Source: Caprimulgus europaeus (Eukaryota; Chordata; Aves; Caprimulgiformes; Caprimulgidae). Taken from it: 64,000 nucleotides of DNA. Positions 10,989-24,296 of this stretch are shown one piece after another. Below the pieces are notes generated by a model. That model was given only the letters and a program-made list of their open reading frames with translations, searched no databases and was not told the DNA's origin. Both the position numbers and the translations under genes were made by a program. The stretch covers positions 10,240,501 through 10,304,500 of the forward strand of contig OU015541.1 of assembly GCA_907165065.1 (NCBI GenBank), written 5' to 3'. Positions within the stretch are counted from its first letter, which is position 1, and every line of letters starts with the position of its first letter.

Positions 10989-13900
10989 ATGGCGACTCCC
11001 AATAATGTTACTCCCACCAACTGCAGCTGGTGGCCCATCTCGGCGCTGGACAACGACGCAGGGAAATCCACGGAGGGGGAAGAAAACCAGGACCTGACAG
11101 ACCCCGCTCTCAAATCCCAGGACAGACTGGTTTTGTACCACTGGACCCAGTCGTTCAGCTCACAAAAGGTAAAAAAAATAAAAAAAAATCACTCGGCTGG
11201 GTTCCTGGAGAAAAATCACCTCCAGTCCCCAGGGCATCCCCGTGCCTGGGGAGGATGGATGCACTGGCCAGAAGGGCAAGGGGCTTGTCCCCAGGGCTGG
11301 CGAGGACAGCGGCGTGTGGCAGGGCAGCTCTTTGGTACCTGCGGTTCTGCGGTTTAACAGCATCTGCCTGGGGAGGGGACGGGGATGGGGCGGGGGGGCT
11401 CTGCCATATCCTGCTTTTGCTTTGGAATCGTGGCTTGTACCGGGAGCCGCCTCGGCTTTGTGTTCGCCCACAGCCCCACTCCGGCGTGGCCAGGAGCACA
11501 GACAAAGGCTGAGCCCCGGGGCCACCCAGCTGCCGGGAGAGGGGGAGGCCCCCGAGCTGGGCTCCTGGGGAGCAGACCCAGCACGCAGCGACCATTTACA
11601 CCTGACATTGCAGCAGCACCCTGGAAATCCTATTCTTGGGGTGCTTCAGCTCCATGTGAGGCTCGAGGGGCTAAATAGCAAGAACACACATTTTCCAGGC
11701 AATAGTAAATGCTCATTTTGCAGCACAGCAGCTGTGTAGCAAATCCAACCATCTCCTCCCAGCCCCAAACCCGCTGTCATTCCCATGCCGTATACATTCC
11801 ATGGGCAATACGCTATCCAGAGGGGTGGAGGGAACACAAAGCTCCCCCAGTGCCAGGACCCCTGGAGCCCCACAGCCCAGTGGGGAGGCCAAGGGCAGAG
11901 CTGTGTGTTCCTGCTCACAGGCACAAGGAGCGGGGAGGATGCCCAATGCAGCAGGGTGGCTGCACATGGTCGGCTTCGCCAGCAGCGGGTGACCAGCGGG
12001 CATCTGATCCGCACCGCCGAGGGATGCTCGTGCCTAGCTTGCTGCTATTTTTATTTTCTTGCTCCTTTAGCCACCAGCAGCAGGGAGGCAGCGATTAAGG
12101 CACTTCTTGCACTGGGTTTCCTACAACCAGCCTCACCTCTGAGGGGCTGGGGACACTGGGGACAGGGCACACCTAGAGCCACGGCACCCCCTGGCACTGC
12201 CTCGAGCTTTGGTTTTGAGGTCACTTGCAAAGAAAGAGCGTTTGGTGGAAGGTGGACAAGCACAGGCTGGTGTGATGAACGTCACAGGGTGGGAGCTGCA
12301 CAGGAACCCCCTGCAGTTTTGTGGGGATCTGGCTATGGGCAAAGCTCCTCCTGCTCTGCCCAGGACCTGCTCAGAACCACCCTCCACGGTGCTGGGGCTG
12401 TTTGCAGGCAAGATCCCGAGCCCCCACCAAGATCTGGCCCTGCCTGGAAAGGGATTTCTGGAGTTTTATGGCCAGCACTGGGTTTTTACACAAGATTCCT
12501 CATTGCAGCCACGCCAGTGCTGTGGGGACCAGCTGTGGGGTCTAGGCATGTTTCATCACCCCTGGCTGGGAGCAGGGGCTCCCCTCACCCACGGGCACTG
12601 GGGTTACCCCAGGAGCCGAGCCCTCCTGCCTGGCCCTTGGCCTCAGCTCTTGATAGCAGAGCAGGGAAGCAGAAGGAGTTTGGGACAGATGCCCTGGGTG
12701 GTCCTGGCCCAGGTTTATCCATCAGCTGGGACAAAAAGGCCAAGAGCAAGTAGCAGTTGAGGGACTCAGGGTTTTCTGTGTTGGACTTTAAAATAAAAAA
12801 AATTAATTTGCCAGCCCTGTAAATAATTAATGACTAATTCCCCAGAAACTCTGAAGTACTCATAGAAACGCTTATAGTTGTTAAGTTATATTTTTAGGTG
12901 CTGCTAGTTGGAGGAAAACAAGTGCTTTTCCCCCATTCAGTGGTTCTATAAAGTGTGGCTGTCTCACATCCCCCAAGGGATTTGATTTTTTTTTTTTCCT
13001 ATTTGACATACTTAGCTCATAACACTCAGATTTTTATAACCCAGAAGCCTAAAGTGCCATCCCCAAATGCATGTTCAAACCATTGCAAGCACAGAGCAAA
13101 GCAGCCTGACCAGCCCTGAGAGCTGTCCGTGGGTGATGGGGACTGGGGTGGTGTCCCACATCCAGCCCCACTCCTGCCTCCCTCTGCCCCTCCACACCAC
13201 TGGGCCCAGCACCACTGGGCTCAGCTTTCCCACCCCTGAGATGGGTGGGTGCCCCCCCCAGGGTGCTGCTCACTGACCCAGGGCTGGAGGAGAGCAGCAA
13301 GGGAAGGCAAAGAGTTTGGCACTAGAGGTGCAAAGGTGGCGGGCAAAGCCCCCAGGCTGGTGACAGTGGGGAGGGGGAATGCCATGCAGGCTGCAGGGGC
13401 TGCTTGAAACCCTCCACAGAGCAGAGCCTTCTCCCTCCTCTGGCCTGGGAAACCATAGCCCACCCTCCAGAGCAGGACATACTTGGGTTAGCATCCAGGC
13501 CTCCTCCAGCCAGGCAGTAGCACCCACTGGGTGCAAAGCATAACATTGCTGCAGCCTCTGCTTTCTCTTCCTCCTTGGTTATCTGCTGGGCTACACTGGG
13601 ACCCACAGCAGCACTGATCATCCCCAGCTGGGGGGCTGCTGCCTCCCTCCACCTGATGCTGAGGGATGCGCTCTCAGCCCTCCAGCCCCTTCTCCCGTCC
13701 CATGGGCCACCAGCGACCAGAGGGAGGATGGTCCATGATCCTGCAAAGCTGGGATGGGTTTGGGTCTCCCCAGTTTGCTGGGAAGGGAAATCCTCACTTG
13801 GCTGCCTGGATTTTGCAGCTGCCCCATGCCAAGAGCTGCTTGGCTTCTCCAGGACAAGGTGTGTCCTGGCACATAGCTCTGCTTCAGAGGTAGGGGAGGG

Positions 13901-16900
13901 CCAGGGAGGTGTGATGGGCTGGCACAGAGGCTCTTGGGGTGCTTTGAGGGCTCTCAGGGTGCTTTGAGGGCTCTGAGGGTCAGCTCAGTGTGGGCGCTGA
14001 GCCCTTTCTCCCTGGTGTCGTGCCCCAGGTGCGCCTTGTCATCGCGGAGAAGGGGCTGCCCTGCGAGGAGCGCGATGTCAGCATGCCCCTGATGGAGCAC
14101 AAGGAGCCCTGGTTCATGCGGCTCAACCTGGGGGAGGAGGTGCCCGTCATCATCCACAGGGACAATATCATCAGCGATTACAACCAGATCATCGACTACA
14201 TGGAGAAGAACTTCACAGGAGGTAAGGGTGGGGTGGGCTGTGTCTTGGGGGAAACTCGGGTCTGATCCAGATGCTGTTTGTGTCAAACATACCCACTTTG
14301 TCCTTTAAAGTTTCAGCTTTACCCCAGAAGAGCAGTGAGCTACCAGCCCTCCCCAAACTTCTACACTTTCCCATGAAAATTAAGGATTTCCAGCAGAAAT
14401 CCACAAACGTCCTTTGGAAGTGCTGCTTTGGGGCTCTAGGGGGGCATATCTGGGTCCCCTCTTTTTCTGCCTTGGAGGCCATGCTCCCAAAACAGACCAT
14501 CTCCCCTTGTCCCCATGGTGTGTGGTGGCATGTCACCAGAGCCACAGCTGGGACACGGCCTGTGGAAATACTTCTGGGTTTGGCCACCTTTGTACTTTGG
14601 CCTCAGGTAATGGTAGAAAAACCCCAGTAGCTCCTTGTAAGTGACCCCACTGAGACAAGGTGGGTGTGAGCTGGGTGCTGCTGCCCCTCTCCCCTTCCTC
14701 GATGAGCCCTGTGCCACCAGCCATGGGCACCATCCCCCATGTCACTGCATCTCAGGGAAAACAGCCTCTAAAGTCACAGAAAGCCAGCGGGGCTGGGGAC
14801 CATGGGAGGATGATGTGACACAAACCCAGAGGAAGGGACAGCCAGGAGAGGGGAAGCTCGTATTCCCCCCAGAGCAGGGCTGCAGGCAGCAGCTGGCCAA
14901 GCCCAGCACATAGGGATGCTGAGATGATGCTCAAAGGTGGCTGTGTGCGTGGCCACTGCGGCAAGTGACCCCTCCCTGGCGTCTCACGTCCCTTCACCCT
15001 CATTTCCCCAGACCTGGGGGCTGTCAGGCTGGGACACTCTGTTGGCGAAGCTTCAAAGCTGAGTAGGGAGCTCATCTGTGCCGTCACGATGCTCGCCCCA
15101 GCATTCATCCCCCTTGCAAGAGAGACATCAAAAACATCTCAAAATAGCTCCCGAAGCAAGGGCGTCCTGCCAGCTCGGCTGCTGTCCCCTCCCGGCCCCG
15201 CCGCCGCCGTGCTGCTCGACAGAGGCACGGTGCTCGCTCGCCAGCGAGGCAGTGGGGATGGGATTGGCCAAGAGGAGCCCACACCACAACAGCTCCTGGG
15301 GTATGGCAGCCACTCTCCTGCCTGGTGGCAGCCCCGGGGCCGAGGGACAGTGCAGAGCATCGCTCTGTGGGGTCACTGCACCAGGCAGGTGGTCCAGCGT
15401 ATGTGACAACAGGCTGTCCCTGGTGGGAAGGGGACACAGCGCTGCCTGTGCGCTGGGAAACTCCTGCCGTTGAGATTTTCTGTCCAGTTTCTTAGATTTT
15501 GGCTGAGAAATGGAGAGGGAAGCTCTGGGGCAGCGGGAGGAGGGCCCGGATCATCCCTCTCTGCTGCGCACTCAGCCCTGAGCCATCACCCACCAGCGCT
15601 GGCCGGCAAGAGCGTGAGCAGGATGCCAGGGCGTTGGTCCGAGGGGGCATCACCCACCTGGCAGAAATGTGCAGATCTTGAAAATGCCTTGATAAGAAAA
15701 TGTTTTCCCTGAGTTTTATTTCCCCAGGGACGGGAGCATGGCCTTTTTCAGCTGCTTACACACACCCTGAGGGTGAGATACCAGGAAAGGGTGCTGTGGT
15801 GAGCAGTGGGTTTCTTTCCCCAAAAAAACAGTGAATAGTGCCAATAAGCCATCTTTGAGGGTGCTTCTCCCTAGGGCATGGCCCAGCAAGAAACCACTGA
15901 CAGGTTGGCTGGTGGCAATGTCTCTGAGAGCCTGGGTGAGGAGCTCCTCCCAGGGCTGCAGCCCCCAGCCCCATCCTTCTGAGCCTCCCCATCCCACCTT
16001 CGTACAGCCCATCACTTGCTGACTCTATGCGACAGCAGCCCATACGTGCAGGTCCACCATGGCATGCAAAGGCAGAGCAAGCCCTGTCCCACCAAAAAAC
16101 CTCCCTGGGATGTGCTGAAGGACACAGGGTGGCAGCCAGCACGCTGGTATCTCATTGTGGTCTCTCCATCTCACTGCTGGACAGAGCAGTCACTCTGGAT
16201 GTGCTGGCAATGTCTGAGTACCAGCCTGTCGGGTGCTGGCCAGGAGCCCTGTGGGTGAAGCATAGAAGCTATAGGTCAGTTATTATTATTTCATTCATCC
16301 AGTTGCTTTTCTTGGATGGAAAATCCCCACTTGGAGAGCTGGAGTCCAAGCAGCACACCAGCTAGCAGCCCACGGGCAGGGAGGAGGTACCAGGGGACAG
16401 CAATGCTGATGCCCACCGGTCAGAACAACTTTATGGAGCCTACCAGCAGAGACAGCCCCGAATCAGAGCTGCTAGGAGGTCTGCAATACAAGAGCTACCC
16501 AAGAGGCAGGCATGCAGGGAGTCCTGCACTGCAGATGGCACGTGGGCAACTGAGTGCACCAAGTGCCAGTGGTAAATTTGCTCACTTCTTGTTAACTGCT
16601 ATCTGGAAATGCCATAAACATTTATGATCCCATTAAAAAATAGACCTGTATTCTTGGGGGAGACAAGAGCAACATTTTGCTCCTTGTAGTGTCATCTGCT
16701 GTGTATTTTGAGCTGAAAGTGTAATAAAAAGTGCAGGATCCAAACTGCCATCTGTAAAAGATGAATAAAACCCAATAAGGCGAGGAGGAGTAGAGCTGGC
16801 CAGGGTGGGGGATGCTCCTGCAACTGAGGCACGGGCTGAGCAAGGAGGGAAGATGTTGTAGGCTTCTTCTTTGGTCATCAGCCCCCTGATTACCCATTTT

Positions 16901-19900
16901 GAATGGGATTTTCAAAGAACCCCAAGAGAATTAGGTGTCTCACTGCCACTAGTGTAACAAGTGCGTAATTCAGGAAATCCCAACCCTAAATCCCTGTGTT
17001 TTAGCTGTTTTCTGCAGAATGGGAAGATTTTGTTCCCCTCCTGAGAGATGTGAAAAGGCAGCATACAAATTCAGGGGCTGCAGAGGTAAAGGGCTTGCTG
17101 TGCTGATCTCCTGGGGACATGGGGGCTGCAGGGCTGGCTAAAAACACTTGTAGATGTGGCCGTGGTCCTGCGGGTTTGCCCATCTCACCATGGGCTGGAT
17201 GCACTCCTGGCCAGGACGGGCAGCGTGGAGGGGGCAGAGCCAAGCGTGAGGTACAGTTTTGAGTTAATGCATCATCCCAGCCAGCCCTGCTCAGAGGTAG
17301 CTCGAGCCAGGACTGCACTCTGGTGTCCCACACAAGCTCACAAGCGTCCCACTAACACTTTTCCCTTTGTCCCTCCCAGAAAACGTCACCCAGCTGATCC
17401 CCGAGCCGGGCAGCCTGCTGCACTCGCGGGTGCTGCAGTACCGGGAGCTGCTGGACTCGCTCCCCATGGACGCCTACACGCACGGCTGCATCCTGCACCC
17501 CGAGCTCACCACCGACTCCATGATCCCAAAGTACGCCACCGCTGAGATCCGCAGTAAGTCCCCTCTCCAGCGGCTCTGCCCCGGGCTGGTGCCAGCGGGA
17601 CGGCTCCCCCAGCCCTTCCTTCAGGCTCAGTTTGGCTCCACAGCCCAGCCACCCCTCCTGCTCTTGCTCATCTCCCCTTTCCACCAACACAGGCAGGGAC
17701 AGAGCTGGGAAATGGCAAAGCACAGCTCATTTGGGAGCTGCAGGCTCCCTGTACAGGCTTCCTAACCCCGAGGGTGTCCGGGCTCCCATGGGCCATTCAC
17801 AGTTCTTGCCCAGCTCTTTCTAGGGCCCCTCTCCCACATCCCCTCTCCCTCCAGTAGCTTAAGGGCAAATGTGGGAGAGTGCAGCCAGAGTGAGTTGCAG
17901 ATAGTGGATGAATCGGCATAAGACTGTGCACCTGACCTTCAAGCACTCATGAAACATTGACGATGCTTAATATAACTCAATGGCAAGGACTGCTCCTGGG
18001 GAGAATCCCTCACCAGAAAAGTGACCTTGTCAGGAGAGCACTGACATGCCCCACGTCTCTCCCCTCCTTTAGTCTCTGGACCCAAACTGCCCAGAGCAAA
18101 CACTGGTCTCCCACTAGTCCTTTCAGCTGTCTGGGTCATGGATGGTCCCTCTGAAATGGGATGGTCTCACTCATAAAGATCACTCATAAAGAGAAATAGG
18201 CTGTTCTTGAGGTTATCTCATGGCCTGCCCTGCCTCTGCTGGCACCTTGCACAGGCAGCTTTCCCTGTGTCACCAAGCATCACCTTCACCCCCAGATCAT
18301 GGGCAGATGCAGGGTGCAGAGCCTGTCCCCTCCCCAAAGGGTGCTGCTGTGATGGCTTCAGACCCTGTCTGCCTTGCATCACCTCTCCAGCACTCTCTGA
18401 GGTCCTTCAAAGCATCTCCCCATCCAAACCTCCTTGCCGGTGGCATTTTTCCCAAGTCATTGCAATGGGGGGGCTGTGGGCAGGTCTGTGGGATGCCCCA
18501 GTGCTGGCAGTGACCTTCCTCCCCAGCATGTCCCCTACACCCAGGCAATGGCTCAGCTGCCCCATTGCAGGGGGTGCCGAGGCAAATCCATGTAGTTGTG
18601 TCCCAAGGAGAGGGTGAACCAAGGCTCAGGCTCTGCCAAGAAGAACAGAGGAACAAAACCAGAGTGATATCCAGGCTTCCCTCCAAGTTACAGCCCCAGG
18701 GGAGCTGGCTGGGAGCCTTAGTGAGCACGAGCTTCAGGGCTCGTGGTGGAAAATAGGGAGTTTCAGCATTTTGTGTCAGTGCACAGCCCACTGCTGGCTG
18801 CTGCCCCAGCCAGCCCTGGCACCTCCTGCACCCATGTGTCAGCAGAGCCAAGCCCTCGCTGGAGGGAACAAGGAGGAAGAGACAGATGGTCCCTGGCAGG
18901 ATGAAATTAGCCCAGGTTTGTGTAATTTATGTCATCCCTAAGGTGTTACTCTGCATTTCATATGCTCCTCTCCCCTTTACTCTGCTCCTTTCCCTCCATT
19001 AGCTCCCTTGCACTAAGCCCTTTGCATCCTCCCCATGTCCTGGGAGGAAGGTCAGTGTATCTCCCATGCTCATGATGGGCTCCAGGCTACTCAACTGCAT
19101 CCCCGGACACTGAGCTGGGGTGGGACAGCTTCACTGAGGAGGGGGCATCCCCTCCCTGCTGCTCCCTGCTGCGCTGCTCGGCACGCACACCCACGTGTGG
19201 GCAGCTGGCTTGGACAGCCCAAAGGATCGACCTGCTGGAGATGGAGCTGCAGGAACCAGGTTGTGAGGCAGCTCAGGGATGTTCTTAAAACAGTGAGAGA
19301 CAGAGATCTGCCAGCAGCTCTAATATGAATCCAGCAGAGGAAATGAAGAGCTGAAACCTGCAGAGCTGGGACTTGTCGCAGCCAGGGAGGGGGATCTGCC
19401 ATACCTGCAGCCAGCACTGCCCTGCTGTGAGGGGACAGGGGGGCTGAAGAAGCCACATGCCCTCAGGAGGGTGTGAGATGCCCCAGCCACCCATCTGTAC
19501 AGCAGTACAGCAGCAGCAAGCTATAAGCTTGTCCCATTTTAGCTCTCCAGGGTGTTTTTCTTGGCACCACAACGCTATTTCACAAGCAGGACGAGGTGCT
19601 TTGCTACCAGACACAAGGTCATCCCCATGCCTGCCAAACACAGCCCCCCCCAGCACCTCTCTCTATCTCCCCCCAGGACATTTAGCTAATGCCAGCACGG
19701 ATCTGATGAAGCTGGACCACGAAGAGGAGCCACAGCTATCAGAGCCCTACCTCTCCAAGCAGAAGAAGCTCATGGTAAGTGGGTCAAAACCACACACATC
19801 TCTTTGGTGCTGGGGGTACATGACCCTTGTGCCTTACATCCCTGCACAGTTGCAAGGATGCATGTCCGTCCATCCATCCCCCATCCTAACCCCACTCCCC

Positions 19901-22900
19901 ACCCAGGCCAAGATCCTGGAGCATGACAACGTGAACTACTTGAAGAAGATCCTTGGTGAACTGGGAATGGTGCTAGATCAGATCGAGGCTGAGCTAGAGA
20001 AGAGGAAACTGGAGTACCAAGGTACTGGGCTGTGTTTATGGGGTGTTTTTCCACACAAGGCTGAGGTGCAACACCAGGAATGGCTGATGGCTTTGTACCT
20101 GATGAATGTCCCCCCATGGGGCAACCACCAGTGGGGCTGAGGCAGCCGCTGGGTTCTCCTGGTTTTGGGTGCACTGATGTCATGGCAGCCACGGTCTTAC
20201 TAACCTCCAGCAAACCACCCCTGCTCCAGGGAGCCCCAAAACCCCTTACCACAGGGGCAGAGGGACCCCTGTCTTCACAGCTGCTTTGTGGGAGCTCCAA
20301 AGTTGTCGCAGAGTGGTGGCAGGTCCCCTCCACCCCAGTGAGGGGCCACCTGTGGCTGATGTCCTGGCTGATTTAGGAAGGAGCGGGCTGGTCTTGGGCC
20401 CTTGCACCACGAGGAGCACAGACTACTGAAAGCACAGGACTGGGGATGTGTCCAGCAGCCAAGCCCCCGTCAGCCATGGCACTGTGGCACATCCCACTGG
20501 AGCATGGGCAGGGAAACCCGGTGGGAGTTTGAGGGGCCCTGGAGGGGTGGGAGCTTGTACAGGACCTGCGTCAAATGCCAGCGGGTGGGAGAGAGCGACA
20601 CCAGCCATCCCCAACGTCCAACAAACACGGCTGGGTCCCTGCCGAGAGCCACCCCGGCGCCCTGGCAGACAGGGGTGCCTGGGCACAGCTGGGCACCGGC
20701 TGTCCTGCTGTCACCCCAGGACAACTCCGTCACCCTCTCGTTCCCGCTGCCAGCGGGGCTCGAAACCCCAGCCCTGGGAGGGCGGGTGGCTGCCAGCGCT
20801 GCGGTGCCAGATCCGGAGCAGAGCCCAGACACAGTTAATCAGGGGATGGCCCCTCAGCTGCCCCTGCCCTCGGGGAGCCGTGCATCACGCTCTGGCCACA
20901 CCAAAGGGCCCTGGGGGCTGCCAAGGTCGGGCCCTGCAAGGCACCAGGTTGGGGGTTTGGCCAGAGCCCTGGTGTGTTCCAGCAGCCCTCTGCATTGCCC
21001 TAATTGCCTCCAAGGAACACCCTAATTAACTGATCCCAGAGCTGGGACAGAATTCAGCCTCGGAGAGTGTCCCAGTGCCTGGAGTGAGGGGTGGCTTCAC
21101 CCGGGTGCTCCACTGCCGTCGGTCCTCGTGTGCTGCCCCTGCCCTCTGCTCCAGGCCCCCAGACTCCCCCACTGTGCCCATGGCCAGGATCCCAGCAGCG
21201 GGCACGAGCACCAGCCCTTTGGCAACTTCCCAGGAGCCGCAGTGCAGCAGCTCTCCCTCCTCCCACGCAGCCCAGGCTGGAGACCGACACGCAGCCACGC
21301 AGGCAGGACAGGAGGAGGGTGGGAGATGCTGCAGGAGCACAGGGTGACCCCTGGCCATGGGCACCCTGCCCAGCTGGGACAGGCTGATCCGAGCTGGGGC
21401 TGCTGCAAAGGGGGTGAGTTGCCCTTGCCCTTACCCATGCTCCTGCCCCAGAGCACCCCACAGCTGGGTCCAGACCTCAGCAGTGGGTGAAGCCCAGAGC
21501 CAGATCCCAGCTCTCTCCCAAAGTCACCATCCCCACATTGGCTTTCTCCTTCACCCACAGCAGTGCTCAGGAGCGAGGCAGGTACCCCAGCCCCGCTTCC
21601 CTTACCTCTGAGCATCCCCACAGCACCCAGGAGGCTCCAGCTGCAGCACCCCCACAATTCATTAGTCACCGAAAACATTTATTGACTAATTAGGCACCAG
21701 CAAGCTGTCTGCTTGGGTTGTGCCTCTGGCAGGATTAGGCAGGCTGCCAAGCGGCTACAAATGAGGGCTGCTAATTATCAGTAATTCCCCTGGCCTGGCC
21801 CTGCAGGCAGCCCAGCAGCACCAGTCCCTGCACAGGGGTGCAGTAAAGGTGCCCCTCTCTCCTTTCCTGATGTAAGAGCCACAGGGCAGTGGAAGAGCCC
21901 CAGAATTAAGGATTTGGTGCAAAACCAGGGGTTCAGGCTGGATGGGGCCAGGTTTTGTGCCCCTTCTGCTATTTCTCCAGACCTGCACCTCCCTCCATCT
22001 CCCTTAGCTCCATCCCAGCCCTGCTCCTCAGCACTCAAAGGGCAGTGGGGGAGTGTTTAGCACTATCCTGGCCTGAGCTCGCTTCTTCCAGCCTAACAAC
22101 TGCTTGGTTTATTCCTGGACATCTCTCTCTTGTGAGGTTATTTCCAGACTCACCCCCTATCAGAGGCCATCAATGCTCTGGTGCTTCTCCTCACCCCCAG
22201 CATTCACACTGAGCTCTGCCTCCCCCAAAAACCTGGCTCTTGGCACAGGTGTGCTGCCAGTTTTGGTGTCCCGGAGCTGAGTCCCTTGTGTAGGAGAGGG
22301 GGCAGAGGCAGGAGCTCTCCAATAGCACACAGGGAGAGCAGCCAGGCCAGCAAATGGTTTTGATTCCTGAGGATTTCTGACATCCCTAAAATAGGACAAG
22401 TTAACATGACACTCCTGAAGCAGCTCCTGGTGCAGCCAAGGAAAAACGCTGCTGCTCTCCCTGAGCACTAACACAGCAGCAGGGGTCACTGCACCACATC
22501 TTCCTTCCAGGGAGGCCAAGGGCCCTTTTCCAGGGACCTCCTGGTGATGGGAGGGTGCCATTTCCTGCTGCTCTTGACTTGGGAGAGAAGCAACAGGGCC
22601 ATTTTGCAGACAGCAATTGGTACCTTCAGGGGGGGTATAAACGATCATCTCGCATTCCCAGCTTTGTGGCCCCACGTATCCTCCGTCACATGGGGTCTGA
22701 ACTCCTGGGATATCAGAGAGCTGAGAGAAAACATCCCAGGTCTAATGCAAATGCCCCTGCCCCGTGGATCTTTTGAGCAAGCCCAGGGGTGTCTTACCCG
22801 GCTTGCTCTGTCACTTCTCTCTCCAGGGCAGAAGTGTGAACTCTGGCTCTGCGGATGCGTCTTTACCTTGGCCGATGTCTTGTTAGGAGCCACCCTGCAC

Positions 22901-23170
22901 CGCCTCAAGTTTCTGGGACTCTCTAAGAAATACTGGGAGGATGGCAGCAGACCTAACCTCCAGTCCTTCTTCGACAGGATACAGAAACGCTTCGCCTTCA
23001 GGAAAGTTTTGGGAGATATCCACACCACGCTGCTCTCCGCAGTGGTACCCAACGCCTTCAGGCTGGTCAAGCGGAAACCTCCCTCCTTCTTCGGAGCCTC
23101 CTTCCTGATGGGATCTCTGGGAGGAATGGGATATTTTGCTTATTGGTACTTAAAGAAAAAATATATCTAG
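10989..23170 (+). CDS. GDAP1L1: Ganglioside-induced differentiation-associated protein 1-like 1
   Basis: There are six coding exons: 10989-11168, 14029-14221, 17380-17553, 19677-19774, 19907-20021 and 22827-23170. All are GT-AG, giving 367 residues, the same length as I recall for human. It is a GST-fold protein. A thioredoxin-like GST_N half (about 47-120) begins LVLYHWTQSFSSQKVRLVIA and includes GEEVPVI. A GDAP1-specific helical loop (about 150-250) contains MDAYTHGC and AKILEHDN. A GST_C half (about 255-340) includes FTLADVLLG. A C-terminal hydrophobic tail (about 341-362) ends in KKKYI. Its paralogue GDAP1 is tail-anchored in the mitochondrial outer membrane and affects fission. GDAP1L1 is mainly neural and reported as cytosolic with recruitment to mitochondria under stress; enzymatic activity is uncertain. 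Residues about 19-46 are the least conserved part. Intron 4 is only 132 bp, and the exon-1 donor (aag|gtaaaaaa) is weak. Confidence 0.97.
13938..13979. repeat. Short tandem duplication in GDAP1L1 intron 1
   Basis: Two copies of a roughly 22-bp unit (gggtgctttgagggctct plus cagg or gagg) sit about 50 bp upstream of the exon 2 acceptor. This is a simple local duplication with no obvious function. Confidence 0.7.
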
Positions 23171-24220
23171 TGCTGGCTGCTTGGTGTTTAGTTTGGTGTC
23201 TCTGTGCTGTGTGAAACTATGATGAAGCCTCAGTAACTGTAATGAAATTTGAAGCAAGGTAATGAATAATTATGTTGTTTAATGTAACATTCCATAGTCT
23301 AGAAGTAGAACCGTATACTGCAAGGAAATAACAACAACAACAAAAATGAGTCAACTTGTAAATGCCTTTTTTTAGGTTTAAGTATTCAACTCCAGCGAGA
23401 GGCTCAGGGGCTCACGGGCTCAGCTGTGCCCACCGGGCAGTGACGCTGGCACCAGCCACCCCCGTGGGAGAGGCGGGAACCCCGGGAACTTTCCCAGTGC
23501 CCCAGTTCAATAACGGGACTCGGACACTCGGTCCCGTACGTTTGTGTTCCTAAGTTGTTCACCAGCCACATTTCACACATGCAGGTAGTGGGGACTTTCT
23601 TCTTCTGGAAGGTGTTGTGGTGTTGTGCTTGGAGGCTTTCCTGGGAGCAGGGTGCAGTAGCTGGTCACAGTCAAGGTGGATTTGCGTTCTTCAAGTATCC
23701 ATTTTTTAAATTATTTTCATTAAAAGGAATAATTTTTATTGAGCTGCTCTTAGAATGTATCTACTTTCTACGTCTGGTTTTGGTGGGCTTTTTTTTTAAA
23801 GAATTTAATGTCTGTCTGATACTGCCACACTTTTTTCCTGAGGTAAATCATTTTGACTTCCATCCTGAATTTTGGCACATAAAGGAGATTATTGTTTTAA
23901 GCCTTTTGGCTCCATCTCTTCAGTTTTCCTTCATGGATTTGCAAAGGATCTTTCACCGACTGAGCATATCTGGACTCTGAAAAAATATGACCATTTTCAG
24001 AACTTTTCACCACTTTCCTGAAGGCACTTTGGCTTTCTCTTCCGTTGGGGACTCTTTTCTGTCATATCCTCGCTGTGTGTTTTCTTAGAGACACTTTGCA
24101 CAGAATCACATTGATGACTTTCTTGTGCCTTTTGCATGTAGGAAAGAATAACGGGCCTCACTGCTACTCATGCTTTGAAAACTGAGATCCTCAATAAACC
24201 ATATGGGAGGAGTAATGGCT
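23171..24220 (+). terminator. GDAP1L1 3'UTR and poly(A) signal
   Basis: About 1 kb of AT-rich sequence follows the stop codon at 23168-23170. It includes a short (aac)n run near 23327-23343. The first canonical AATAAA is at 24193-24198, in cctcaataaacc. The solo LTR insertion begins about 100 bases further on, so the LTR lies outside this transcript end. A 141-codon open frame at 23555-23980 is hydrophobic, low in complexity and not recognisable; I treat it as chance. Confidence 0.6.
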
Positions 24221-24290
24221 TCACATTCCTAAATGTGTCCAACATCCTTCTAGTCTTATCTCAAAGCACATCCACGGGCAGAGGGATGTG

Positions 24291-24296
24291 CAAGTG
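24291..24296. repeat. Target-site duplication, left copy
   Basis: CAAGTG directly precedes the LTR and is repeated exactly at 24729-24734 directly after it. The six-base length fits class II endogenous retroviruses. Confidence 0.85.

Noticed and set aside
12184-12200. A further CTCF-like word (ggcaccccctggcactgcc) in GDAP1L1 intron 1
   Set aside because: The fit to the core is clearly poorer than the sites at 39.5 kb, and words like this are frequent in GC-rich introns.
23555-23980. A 141-codon open frame in the GDAP1L1 3'UTR
   Set aside because: It is hydrophobic, AT-rich low-complexity translation with no known family and lies before the gene's poly(A) signal.
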